Positions 36,381-48,300 of a DNA stretch of 64,000 nucleotides are shown one piece after another. The stretch comes from Carposina sasakii (lineage: Eukaryota > Arthropoda > Insecta > Lepidoptera > Carposinidae), in NCBI GenBank assembly GCA_014607495.2, contig CP053156.1, positions 6,262,001 to 6,326,000 of the forward strand. Direction: 5' to 3'. The stretch's first letter is position 1; every line of letters begins with the position of its first letter. The notes below the pieces were generated by a model, which was not told the DNA's origin, did no database searches, and saw nothing but the letters and a program-made list of their open reading frames with translations. A program made the position numbers and the translations under genes.

Positions 36381-37572
36381 ATCCCAACTAATATTATAAA
36401 TGCGAAAGTAACTCTGTCTGTCTGTCTGTCTGTCTGTTACGCTTTCCCGCTTAAACCTCGCAACCGATTTTGATGAAATTTGGTACAGACAATCTTTAGA
36501 CCCTGAGACAGAACATAGGCTACTTTTTATTTCGAAAAAAAGGGATGAAGGGGTTGAAATAGAGGTTGAAAGTTTGTATGGGATTTCTTAATTTTAAAAG
36601 ATAAAACCATGAAACTTTATATTTAAGCACTTGATAAGAAATCATTAAACATTTGTTCTAGCATTTTTGAAATTTCGACCAGCTAAGGGGTGAAATAAGG
36701 GTTGAAAGTTAGTATGCAAGTTCGTCAAATATCACGTCATAAGAAACAAAAAATCGTTTGTTCTAGCATTTTGAAATTTTTACCAGTTTGGGGGTGAAAT
36801 AGGGGTTGAATTGAAGATAAGACCATGAATCTTGGTACGTAGGTCTCAAAGGATGTGCAGAATTTTTCTACAAACGGAATTCCCGAAATTCGAACGGAAC
36901 GGATTCGGAACTGGAACTACAAAGCCAAACTTTTTGTATACGAAATCTTAATCACTGAACCTAGGAACATGTAATTTAGAAGTTTTGGGTGTATCAAGTT
37001 ACAAAAAAGTTCGCTTTGAAGTTTAAATTCCTTTTAACGAATACTCTGCATCGCCGCCGCTGCCGTCGGTCGTCGTCGCGCACATTCGCCGAAGTGTGGC
37101 GGCATCTGCGGCAGGCAACGGCGCGGCGCTGTCGTGTGGTGGGGGAGCGCACGAATCTAACTATGCCTACCCGAACGGGCAGACACGTGAGGGCAGACGT
37201 CGTTGTCGGACGCATGCGATTAGAGAAATTTGCGCTATAGAGAATTACATTTTTCGATCCAGTAAAATTATTTTTTTTGTTTCGTATAACTTTTTAAGTG
37301 TTTTTTATTAATTAGGTCCTGTAAATTAATTTTGTACATACTTGATATTTCTTTTAGTTCATAGTTAAAAATAGGTAAGATAGTTTCCGTTACTTTAAAA
37401 AAATCCGATTTGCTTTTATTTCCTTTTTTTAATTAATCTAAGAGGTCGTAGTAGGTGTAAAACTAACCTAAGCTACTAACCTCCTACTTTTTTATGCATT
37501 GGTTGTAAATAAATATTGATAATTTAATTTCTTAGTTACTTTTTTTCCATTTAAACGTGACGGACGATGTGT

Positions 37573-39897
37573 TTAACCCATTAACGCCCAAATTAAAACG
37601 AGTAATGTTTTTATTAATATAGCTTTATTAAATAGGGTACTTAGGCACTATAAAGACGTATTGAAATGTTAAAAAGAAAATGAAATAAATATATATATAT
37701 ATATTTGGAGCCGTACTTTTTATAGTACAGCGGGCGCTTATGCATGATACTTGGCGAAACAATCTTTATCAATACACAATGTCTTCTGGCACTGGCTACA
37801 CTGCCATTTTATACGCGTGTGACACAAAATACATCTCAGTTGTTTGGGCAGCTTCTTAGGGTTATGTCCGTTGTTTTTTGGGAAAGGTCCTGCTATTTCA
37901 GTACCGGATGGACGGCTTTTGATAATGTTGTTACGCTGTAGATAATGTCTCGCTACGTGTCGCCGAAAATCCAGCTGGTCAAACCGTTCTTCGCTGCTCA
38001 TGCTGTGCAGACGCCAAGCGTTAGATACACACATATCAAGCAAGTAGGTGAAAATAGACCACCACCACTTTTTTCCACGTATACTCACTCGATACATTGA
38101 AATAGATGCATCCATAACATCGACGCCGCCCATGCACTTGTTATAGGTTTGAAATAGATGTGGAAAATTCACATCAACCTTCTGTCTGCTTTGTGAACAC
38201 CACCGTTTGACTTTTCCCACAGGTTCAACTGTGTCAAAATTCGTACCAATAGTGCATACACTGTTGTCCTTCCATCTGACAAGCAAAACCTCGTTATTTG
38301 TATCAAACCGGTAATCAAAATGAGCTCTTTCAGATTTTTTCATGTCCTTCACGGAAGTAAGAGGGCATTTTTTTATCCGATTGTCTCTTATTGTTCCCGT
38401 TGCTCTGAACCCACTCTCTTTTAGTTTGATAAACAAGTCATAACTAGAAAAGAAGTTGTCAAAATAAATGTTATGCTCAGCAGGTACTAGTGGCATTTTA
38501 TCTAACAATGAGGTAACCACTCGAGTCCCGAGCGGTCTGTTCGTAGCTTCAATAGATTTGCCACAGTATAAATCAAATACATAGCAGTAACCATCAGCAC
38601 TAGCGGCCACCCAGTTTTTATAACCGAATCTGATCGGTTTACCCCTGATGTATTGTTTTGATGGATGGTGACCGTAATACTTTATCATCGATTCGTCTAT
38701 CGATATGTCTTCATGGAGAACACCATTTTGACAAAATTTTTGATTTAGAGTTTCGACCAAGGGCCTCACTTTGAACATCTTGTCATTTGAAGTAGATGCT
38801 AAACTATTGTCTACTAAATGCAGATTTCTTTTTATATCAAGGAATCTGTTTCGAGACATGGACCGGGCAACAAGAGGTACTCCAAGATCTTCATCATAAC
38901 TCCAATACTGACGCTCTCTCGGCAATCTGTGATATCCTGATAAAATAAGAATTCCCAGAAATCTGCGCAAATCTTCTCTATCTAACACAAATCCATGTCT
39001 GTTATTTTGTCCTGCATAAAGCTGTGTGTTACTTAGGATCAAATCATAAACTTCGGCATCAAATACTCTATCAAAGACTTCTACTGGTGAAAGATTTTTT
39101 AGCTGTTCGATTAGTTGAGTTTTTTGTGATGAACGTGTACTATTTTCATATGGTTGGGGAAAAGATGAATAAGATGGTGAACATTTCCTCTACGTCGGTA
39201 AAACATCACTTGCATTGGGACGCCTTCTTTTGTTCGACAAAGGTTCATCGTCACTATCTTCCCATTCGGACGTTTCAGATGAATGACGTCGATTGTTCCA
39301 GGAATATCTTTCGGTAGTGTTGACGTTTGTAAGTCCTCTTCTTCTTCTTCTTCGTCCGTCAATACATCAGGTCCAGGCGGTAAAATAATAAGGTCATATT
39401 CGTTATCACTCTCAGCCTCCTCAATGGCGTTTACAGCTTCCTCAAGCCCGCGATAATGATTTGCAGCACTGAATCGCTTCATTTTTTTCTGCAAATACAA
39501 TATAACACTAAAGCCCACTGTACTAAAAAAACGACATCAAGGTATATCGTAATCCAACTCACAAGATACGTGATAAATTCTAGATATTTTATCTAATACA
39601 GTAACTTACTATCATAATTTAAAAATCAAATGCATAATTACACTAAAAAACATACGTTAACCTATTTAAAAAGATAAAATAATTGACTTACCTGAGCAAC
39701 TCAAATATTCGCGCACGAAAATGTCAAAAAATGGCGGGTAACCGATTACTTTCTTAACTTTTTTTATGCTCTCATAGAAGCTGACGCCATCTATAATTTA
39801 TTTAAAGTATTAATTAGTCTAAATAATAGACAACAAACTTTTATTAGAGATTTGAAATGGTGTCGTTTATTTAGTACAGAGGGCGCTAATGGGTTAA
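37573..39897 (-). mobile_element. piggyBac-family DNA transposon
   Basis: TTAA at 37573-37576 and 39894-39897 flank 13-bp terminal inverted repeats, CCCATTAACGCCC and (inverted) CCCATTAGCGCCC, with one difference. The direct repeat TAGTACAGMGGGCGCTWA at about 37721-37738 and 39872-39890 is probably a subterminal transposase-binding site. The total length of 2.3 kb is normal for an autonomous piggyBac. Confidence 0.93.
37738..39518 (-). pseudogene. piggyBac transposase, one frameshift between N-terminal and catalytic parts
   Basis: The N-terminal frame (39518-39111) has an acidic stretch (DVLTDEEEEEEDLQ). The catalytic frame is open from 39189 to 37738 and overlaps it by 79 nt, so a single -1 shift joins them. 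The catalytic part shows all three family Asp: DISIDESMIKYYG, EHNIYFDNFFSSYDLF and MGGVDVMDASISMYR. KKWWWSIF, a typical flank, is present, and the C-terminal Cys/His domain runs CILCHTRIKWQCSQCQ to CIDKDCFAKYH. Both frames otherwise lack stops. The shift may be a decay event. A run AAAAAA nine nucleotides before the first stop also allows the idea of ribosomal slippage. Confidence 0.88.
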
Positions 39898-40014
39898 TTG
39901 ACATCGCCGTGGGATGAGCGCATCATTTTTACCGAGTAGGTGCTTATTAAAGGTTTTTTATAGGACAGACAGACAGAGTTACTTTCGCATTTATAATATT
40001 AGTTGGGATTATAA

Positions 40015-40250
40015 AGCTGAAGAGTTTGTTTGTTTGTTTGAACGCGCTAATCTCAGGAACTACTGGTCTGATTTGAAAAATTCTTTCAAAGTTGGATAGC
40101 CCAATTATCGAGGAAGGCTATAGGCTATATAGCAACCCGCCCCGCCCCCTGATTACGTAAAATTCTATTGCTTTTACGTAATCAGGGGGCGGGCTTCACA
40201 CGGATGCAATGCCCTTTCACGCGGACGAAGTCGCGGGCGGCCGCTAGTAA
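40015..40250 (+). repeat. Lep1/Helitron-like repeat with an internal perfect palindrome
   Basis: TTTGTTTGAACGCGCTAATC, CTCAGGAACTACTGGTCTGA and the 3' end CACGCGGACGAAGTCGCGGG with CTAGTAAGTA are Lep1-like. Inside, 40141-40162 (CCCGCCCCCTGATTACGTAA and AA) is perfectly inverted at 40172-40193 around a 9-nt loop. Confidence 0.7.
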
Positions 40251-40448
40251 GTAATAGTGACATCAGCGTCTTATTCCATATGGTGAGTTTTCATTCAGAT
40301 AATCTTTGTAATTTTCCTCCAAACCACCTTGACAAAGACGTTATGTCCTTATTCCCATATTAAGGTGGAAGCACTATAGTTTCTTCCTCTTATTTATAAA
40401 TAATTGACAAAAGTTTGTTAGACTCTACCTTAAACCTTTGTTTTTCAG

Positions 40449-43400
40449 ATGATAATGCGGCTGACTCTTCTAATAGCGCTAACGATAGCGTGTGCCAGGT
40501 CCGACGATGACGATTTGCAGCTCGTTCAGTCGGTGAAGGGGGGTTTTGGAGGAGGCCACTTCCAGTACAACCCCACTGCTAATCAGTTCAGGTGAATATT
40601 GTAAATTATGTCCTAGGCTGTCCTGTGCTGATGCGGGTCTTCACTAGAATATAATATTAGCTGCATCTTCATCCGTGCATGTCGTAAGAGTCGACTAACT
40701 CAGGTATTCAGTCAGGCGATGAGCTAGCAACTTGTCACTGATCATTTACATCTGTCCCTGCTATGCTAAAAGATGCTGTGGGATCTCCTTAATGATTCTG
40801 CAGTTCTGACTACCCCATTACGGCTTTAGGAGTACCTATGTATATCGGAGGTGGCTGACTAAATATATCGTCGATTGATCTATTGGTCTGGTACAGAACA
40901 GGTGAGTACATGTAAGTCTGTGATGTACTCATAAGTACAAATGGGGTTGCGTAGAAAACTTGGACTTTACAATCATTTAAAACAAGATTTTTCTATCAGA
41001 TTCTATGAAAACAACACAAAGGATGGCAGACATGAATTAAATGAAAGCCATTATGGTGGTTCACAAACAAATGGTTATGGATCATACGGCGCTAATGGGT
41101 ATCAAGGAACCTATGGTAGTTCTGTCCAAACAAATGGTTTTGGACAAAACGGCTATGGTGGTGCATCACAAAACCATAGTACATATGGACAAGGAAGCTA
41201 CGGCGCCTATGGTGCTTCGACTCAATCTCAAAATAATGGGTACAACCAAGGGGCCCTCGGAGTTTCATCCCATACTCAGAGTAGTGGTCAAAACCAAGGA
41301 TCTTACGGCATTTCATCACAAACCCAAAATAATGGGCTAAACCAAGGGACTTATGGAGTTTCATCCCAAAATCAAAATAATGGATACAACCAAGGCAGTT
41401 ACGGACTTTCTAACCATGGTCAAAATGGACAGACCCATGGAACCTACGGGCATAATGGTTACAATCAAGGAAATTATGGTTCCCAATCACAAAATAATGG
41501 CTATAACCAAGGAAGTTATGGCTCTCAGTCACAAAATGGATATAATCAAGGTAGCTATGGAGTTTCATTCCTACCACAAAATGGATATGGACAAGGAAAT
41601 AATTTGGTAGCATCCCAAACACCGAATTCTGAAGTCGGCGTGTGCTACATTGAAGTCCCGTAAGTACCTATACTACATTTTCCAAAAGCTTTTTGCAGTA
41701 GTGTAGCAGCGGTAAATAATTGCGACTATACAAACTGTAGGTACTACTAACTATTCAATAAAACATGAAAAGCAAAGCAAAAATGTAAGCTTTGTTTCTT
41801 AGGGTGTATAACATAAAAATAATTAATTTTCTCTATTTGCAGCACTGCAAGTCTTGTTTTAGACCCTAACCCCAAGAACTTGCCAAAAGGAAATGGAGTA
41901 AGTAGAAAATAAATAATGTATTTAAATATTTTACAAGATAAAATTTATGACGTTTCGTTGTTGCGATTTCTAATTTTTTTTCTACTCGTGACCATGAAAC
42001 TGTGATGTTTTATATGAATGTAATTTCAATTGCAGTCTCGACCAGAACTGAGCAGAATAAGAACCTGCTGCAAGGGTTATGAAAGAAACATTTACAACCC
42101 TAAGCTCTGTGACCCTGTTTGTTCTCGTGAATGCGTCAACGGCCTCTGCATTGCTCCCGAAGTTTGCTCCTGCTTCCAAATGCATACCATCAATAGAGGA
42201 GGATACTGCGTTGCCACCTGCCCCATCGGCTGTCAAAACGGACGCTGTGAGGGAGGCGAATGCATGTGCAGACCAGGCTTTCAGTTGGATGCTGGTGGAC
42301 TGTACTGCGTGCCAGTATGCCATAACAATTGTGGAGGAACTGGTAAGTGATTGATGCACTGATTGCATAAGTAGTTAATCTGATCGCAATGCTAAATATT
42401 AGTCCGTGAATACTCTATTTATTGGCGATAGTGCCATAGACGAATTGAAAAATAAATTGTTGATATGAAATACTTATATGTATGTAAGTTCTCGCCGCGT
42501 GGTGCCGACAGAGTAGAATTCGTACCACCCCATGTCTGCCCGTGGGTATCGTATGAGGCGATTAAGGGTTTCTGAGAGGTGGACAGCAGCGCCTCCAAAT
42601 ACCCCCATGGAAGTCTTGTGGCGTGCCCCGGGATAGGCCTACGTCCAGCAGTGGACTGCAATAGGCTGATGATGACGATGTAAGTTCTGTGTATGTGTGT
42701 GTACCTAGTAATGTGACGTGAATATAATAAAATAATTATTTCAGGCAACTGCACAGCTCCAAACATCTGCTCACCTAATGTTGGTCCCAATCACGGACCC
42801 AATGCCGGTCCTAATTATGGACATCCAGTTATAAACCAAGGCGGTCCTATAAATGTGGGGACAATGCACATAGGATACAATCAAGGGTGCCAGAATTGTT
42901 TGAACGGGGATTGTATCTCCAATGTGTGTCACTGTCACAAGGGTTATACCACTGGACAAAGTGGACAGTGCGTTCCTCAATGTCAACTGTAAGTATCTCT
43001 TCGTTTTATTTAAATTGCATAGTAATAAAAGAGATTTTGTTTTTTTATATATATATATTTTAGAATCTTACCACTAATTTTGTTATTTCAGGAGCTGTGG
43101 TCCAAATTCTCGATGTGTTGCTCCCGATACCTGCGCACCTGATTACCAGTTATCTCCTTTACCTCAAAACAACCCACATGAGTCAAGACCACAGGGCTTA
43201 TATCCTATACTACCCTCACCCTACCCAGGCCAGAATCCAACATATACCAACACTCAGGGCGTATATGGACAAAATTCGAACTATTCTAATAGTAGCTTCA
43301 ACTCTTCAAGTCAAGCATCCTCTCATCATGAAAGTCAGGATTCATACAATGCTTGGAGTCAATCGAACAAATTCAATTCTACAAATACCAACTATGACAT

Positions 43401-44130
43401 TGTTGGGTACGACAACCAGAATCAGTTGCATCAGCAAGTTAATCACAGTGTGCCCCATCAAATATACCCTCTGGAATATAATCCGACCACAACGAATCTG
43501 CCTGTGCATCTCCTAAATTCAAGTTATCCACACCCTGAAGTTTCAAATCTGACCTCTGGTGGAGATCACAGTAATCTCTGCAGTAAGCCGTGCATCAATG
43601 GCGTTTGCATCGGCATCAATAGATGCAGCTGCTTCACTGGTTACACATTGGATACCACTGACGTGACAGAGACTAAGTAAGTATTAATATATTTCAATTT
43701 ATTTTTGTTTCCATTCCATTGTTCCATTTCCATTCACTATTTTATATTTATTTATATAAGGACGCCAGCAGGACAATTTTCTTTTAATTACGCGTTTAAT
43801 ATCATTTCTGGTACATGTACCATTATAGCCAACATTTGCCATGAAAAGTCAGTAGACGGACAGTTCCTTTGTTAGCTAGACTTACTTATTTTATTTATAT
43901 ACCTAGATAGATATTAGTCCTAGCTATTTATCCTTCCCTCAATGTCAGCCGCACGTTAGGCATACTTGACTCATTTAAACATTTATTTCTCTTTCAGATG
44001 CATTCCTCATTGCCCTGGAGGCTGTCCCAATGGAGTCTGTTCTTCCCCTAACCTCTGTCTTTGTAACGTTGGATACCACAAGGACTACAGTGTCAAGGGA
44101 CGCACCCAGTGCGTCAAACGTATACGATAA
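40449..44130 (+). CDS. Secreted NimB-type NIM-repeat protein with a Gly/Asn/Gln/Tyr-rich domain
   Basis: Coding exons: 40449-40591, 41000-41659, 41843-41897, 42036-42342, 42745-42988, 43092-43676 and 43998-44130 (stop). The phases join; 708 aa. The first codon directly follows an acceptor CAG, so a noncoding exon lies upstream. Residues 1-18 are a signal peptide (MIMRLTLLIALTIACARS), then DDDD. Residues about 60-265 are repeats of the NGYNQGSYG / SSQTQNNG type. The Nimrod signature RIRTCCKGYER begins exon 4 (about residue 297). About seven NIM/EGF-like modules follow (CDPVCSRECVNGLC, CPIGCQNGRC, CQNCLNGDC, CSKPCINGVC, CPGGCPNGVC and others). A second low-complexity part (Ser/Asn/Gln/Tyr) splits them in exon 6. 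No membrane helix is seen, so the protein should be secreted. A role in pathogen or cell binding is inferred from the family. The low-complexity domain is unlike the NimB proteins I remember. Confidence 0.85.
40640..40855 (+). repeat. Interspersed repeat family C in intron 1 of the NimB-type gene
   Basis: GATGCGGGTCTTCACTAGAA, AAGAGTCGACTAACTCAGGT, ATGAGCTAGCAACTTGTCAC and GATTCTGCAGTTCTGACTAC match the family C copies elsewhere in the window. Confidence 0.55.
42480..42690 (+). repeat. LINE-tail repeat in intron 4 of the NimB-type gene
   Basis: Carries TGGTGCCGACAGAGTAGAAT, CGTATGAGGCGATTAAGGGT, ATAGGCCTACGTCCAGCAGT and GGACTGCAATAGGCTGATGA. It is the plus-strand form of the repeat at 23935-24190. 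Confidence 0.65.
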
Positions 44131-44450
44131 GCAATCGTCAAGGACCTTCATTTAAGAATCAGCAACCAAAATTTGTTAATTTTAATTTAAGAGAGTGTGC
44201 TATAAAATTTGGTTTTAAGTATCCTGTTTATTTTTTTTATCGATTCATACACACACGTGCTTACAAAGTAAGATAGGATATTTATTTCTGATGACACAAT
44301 TTTTTCTGGTATACCAATTAAATTAAAAGAAAGTCACGAAAACCACTTATATATTATCGTAATATTTTAATTAACTTAAGTCACACGCGTAATTAATTTC
44401 TCAAAATTATTAAAATCTAAAGAAGTTCTTCACAACTTTACCCTATAATA

Positions 44451-44456
44451 AATAAA
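44451..44456 (+). terminator. Possible poly(A) signal of the NimB-type gene
   Basis: AATAAA lies 320 nt after the stop codon. Another candidate is near 44765. Neither is confirmed by a downstream GT-rich element. Confidence 0.3.
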
Positions 44457-45332
44457 GCATGTCAAAGTCAAACCATAGCTAAATCCAATGGACGTTTAGG
44501 AGCAAACGTTTAATAATTCCCATGATCGTAATTATTCTCGGTATTTGGTACTGATACTGCCGAATAATACACAAATTACTTCTAAATTAACAGTTAAACT
44601 GAGCTATTTCCACTCTTAGCCTCCAAATTTGGTCCCAATCGTAGGTTTTATTACAACATGTATGTTCTAATTTAACCTCAGTAATTAGAATTTCGCATGC
44701 CGTAAATGGCAAAATAAGAGAACTCAACTTCTGTACTCTGTCACATCCCCTATAGGTACCTTATTTTGTGCGAAATAAATAAAATTAATTGAATTTTGGG
44801 GTCTTACATGTTATTGGTGGCTTACTTATTTATCAGGAAATATTTTTCCTTTTAACATTGGGAAAACAAAAGAACGAGGAATCACACTTAATGACAACTT
44901 AATCAATAAATAAAGTAAACTACTTAATAGGCATATAACAAACTAACATGACGTATATCCCTATGTCTATAGGTAGATGGGGCAGAAGTCCTCCACAAAC
45001 TAAGATGAATTACCATTATTTTATTTTTCAAACAACCTGTCTTGATCTTCTAATGCAAAAGTGGCACTCTCTGATTTTGTCTCTGACTTTAACACTAAAA
45101 TTTACAATAAGAAACAGATGCTTGAACTCAGAATTTTTTCCTTACAATCGATATAGAATAAATTAATATTGATCATTATTATAATCACATTTTATGAATT
45201 TTCTTTACACAATGCATGGCACAATAGTAATTAGGATTCCTTTCGATGAGCATTGTGTTTTACGTTGTTTGTAGAACGCTAATCTTGAGTGTGTAATATT
45301 TAATTAAAATAATTAAAATTTACTACTAGAAC
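44457..45332. other. Spacer between two converging Nimrod-type genes
   Basis: The plus-strand NimB-type gene ends at 44130 and the minus-strand NimC-type gene ends at 45333, so this stretch should hold both 3' untranslated regions. No repeat or exon was recognised. Confidence 0.4.
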
Positions 45333-48300
45333 CTAAGGATGTAAGAAAACTCTATTTTTACTTCGATGGTCTCTGATCTCGACATCTGCCTCTCCTTCTT
45401 CCTCGACTATACAATTATTCTTATCCTCAGTTATTTTCTCCCTTCTAATGAAATTCTCTTTAAAATCTTCTCTATCTAACAATTCATCTATAGCTCCATC
45501 CACATCGACTGTTGTTGAGAAACCGGTATACCCGTCACTGGTTGCTGAATTTGGTATATATTCAACAGCGTCTTTGAAATCCGTTTCAATATCATCGTCG
45601 GTTGTGTCAGGTCTGGTGAAAACCACGCTGTGGCCTCCAACTTCTGTAAAAGGTTTGAAATTATTTATATTAACTACCGTAAACCTATACTTATGTATGT
45701 ATTCGTTAGTAGGTAACTTGTCACTGATAAATTACATCTGTCCCCGTTATGCTTAGCATGGCTGCCGACCTTTTTCGTGATCCTGCAGTTTTAGCAACCC
45801 GCCCATTTTGGAAACACAAACGTGTACCTACATATTATGTATACCTATATATGTATGCATATCCTCACCGGAAGGCGGTTTCTTGGTTCGCCGATAGAGG
45901 TGGACCGCCACGACCGTCACCAACACCATGAGCAGCAAAGTCACAGCACCAGCAGCAATCCAGGTTATTTGCATATTTGCCAAGCTGAAAAAAAAACTTT
46001 ATCATCATGCTCCAATTTAATTAATCCCTATAGAATTAGCGGAATATGATTTACTCGTATTTTGAAAGTCACATCGCCGATGCGAAGTACACTATTATTA
46101 AGTTAGTAAATATACGTTTTACTTCTAACTTCACATCTGCACTTCACACCTGCACCTGTGCTTCGCAATGTGTAAACAAAGCTTTAGATTTGGCACATGG
46201 TTTTAAAGCTCGTTTGATAAATGTGTTCTACGAATCATTCTTTCTACGTTATCTAGGTTCTTCTTCTTCTCGAAATATAGACGGTTCAAAAAGAGGTATT
46301 TTAAGCGAAACTATAGAAAACTTACTACAAAATTAGGGACACGAAACTACAAGATTTTATGAACATTAAATTTTTTTAAAGAATAAGAATTTCTCAGTAT
46401 TCTTTATTGTACACATAATTTTTTATCATAAACAGTAAGTTGTAAAAGAAATAGTACAAAGGCGAGCTTATTTCTAAAAAGAGATTTCTTCCAGCAAACG
46501 ACTAGGTACAAAGAAAATTTTATAATATATAAAAGGAAAATCATATGTGCACACGTATTAAAATATAAATAGACTTAAATCAAAATAAATATATTTACTA
46601 AATAATATCAATACTTACTTATCTACCTACTTAGATACATACATATTAGGGACATACATATAATAAAATACTATAATGTAGTAGTATTATTTATATAATT
46701 TATAATTATACTATACATATAATTTCTTCATAGTATCTAGAAAAATAAACATGTGATTTCAAGTCTCAAATATTGTAGATAGGTATATATTGGACTATAT
46801 TCATAGCATTTCGCTTAACATATCCCTTTTGTTACAGCCTGTACAATGGATAATAACCTACATTGAAGTAGGTGGGTGTTTTTGAGAGGACATGGATTGG
46901 ATGTAACATTACTATTGTAATTTATTTATTATCGACGTTGACTCACATATATACACATATATAGTTGGTGTTTTTTTGTGGCCACCTTTAACGAAGGGTA
47001 CGTACTCTATACATGAAATAAAGTAAGTTTATGCCAAAAAAAATGCTGGGAAAAAAAATTTTTTTTTTGAAAAAAAATTTTAAATTCCTTGGTCGTGAGA
47101 AATTTATAGTGTCTAGTGTTAATGTTAGTTTTTTTATAGACAGATATTAATTATTTTTCGTGAAAAAATCCTGCTACGCGCGTCTATGTGCATTTATGCA
47201 GAAAAACGTAGTCTATTTACTCAACTTTGGACCCTAATATTTTGGAAACCAGACACTTCCCAGGTATGCTTCCATGGAGAAAAATGATCGTGATGATGAG
47301 GAGATTCCGTAGTTTTCGGGAACGTTGACGACGTCAAAATCAGAGAGGTCAGCATTTTGGGTTTTGAAATATCTAAGAAATTAAGTTTTCTATTGAAGTA
47401 AATTAACATGTGGAATATGTTGTGTCATTTGTCATGAACCTTTCCTGTAAAGAGGCACGCACACAAATATATATTTCAGAAACTATACCTGTTAATAATA
47501 AAAATAACAGGGCCTTAAATCATTTCGGGAACACTTTGAAATATTTTTTTAAATAATAATATAACCAACGCCTTTAATAATTACCGTCATGAAATTATAA
47601 TTAACCAGTCCCTCTATCGGTAAATGCTGTTATTTTTTATATTTTTACAGTAAAAAGACTTATTTTTTATATTACTCTCCATAGATTTTCAATTAGTGTA
47701 AATTTCGTTTCAAAATTTTAATTTATTGTATACATTTGTGCAATACGTTATCAATTAATAATATAAATACAAATGTTAAAAGGTCATTTTAGGTTGTACA
47801 TGCAAGATTTAACTATAACATTACTCATTAGTGATAAATTTGCAGTTTATATGATGTTCCCGAAAATGATGGGAGTGTTCCCAAAATGACAATAAAGTTG
47901 TAAATATCTTTGCTGAGTTCCGCTCACAACGAAGAAAGGTGACCTTTATTTCACCATCTTCATCAACTGAGGTGTCAGCGACCGCGACGTATCTGTATTC
48001 ATTTTTTTTATTTTCAGTTGGTACATTTACTAGCAAAAATGTCTTTGGACGTATCATGTTGGGGTGGAAGTTCATCATTTACTTACGATGTACCAGCAAA
48101 ATTATCGTCATTCTTTCCATGAAGTCGAGCTGAAACCTTTTGGAGATTGTCATCATCAGAACTGTCTGATCCGTATACGGCGTCATAAATACTTTTCCTA
48201 CTCATGTGAAGAGTTGTCATTATTTTTATTTTTGCGTAGAAATTGTTTGGTCATATTATTTAAGCGATGTTTTTTGATACGGTTGCCTCTGACGGATTTT

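Larger units (their letters stand above)
36381..40009. mobile_element. Element with perfect 46-bp terminal inverted repeats, split by piggyBac
   Basis: The left end 36381-36426 begins ATCCCAACTAATATTATAAA and runs to TCTGTCTGTCTGTC. Positions 39964-40009 are its exact reverse complement. TA lies outside both ends (36379-36380, 40010-40011), consistent with a 2-bp target duplication. Inside, two or three diverged units of about 110 nt repeat (TTGTTCTAGCATTTTTGAAA ... GGGGTGAAATAGGGGTTGAA). A GC-rich patch lies at 37050-37220. The piggyBac element interrupts it at a TTAA. With piggyBac removed it is about 1.3 kb and noncoding. The termini resemble the 5' end of Lep1-type repeats. Confidence 0.75.

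Noticed and set aside
36989..37311. Three overlapping frames in the GC-rich patch
   Set aside because: All three frames are open on both strands only because of base composition, and no frame has domain-like sequence.
39962..40250. Possible CRISPR-like or tandem GACAGACAGACAGAG array
   Set aside because: It is a short simple GACA/TGTC run belonging to the terminal inverted repeat; there are no regularly spaced repeats or spacers, and the genome is eukaryotic.
45448..45756. 102-codon plus-strand frame
   Set aside because: Antisense of the acidic tail exon of the NimC-type receptor.
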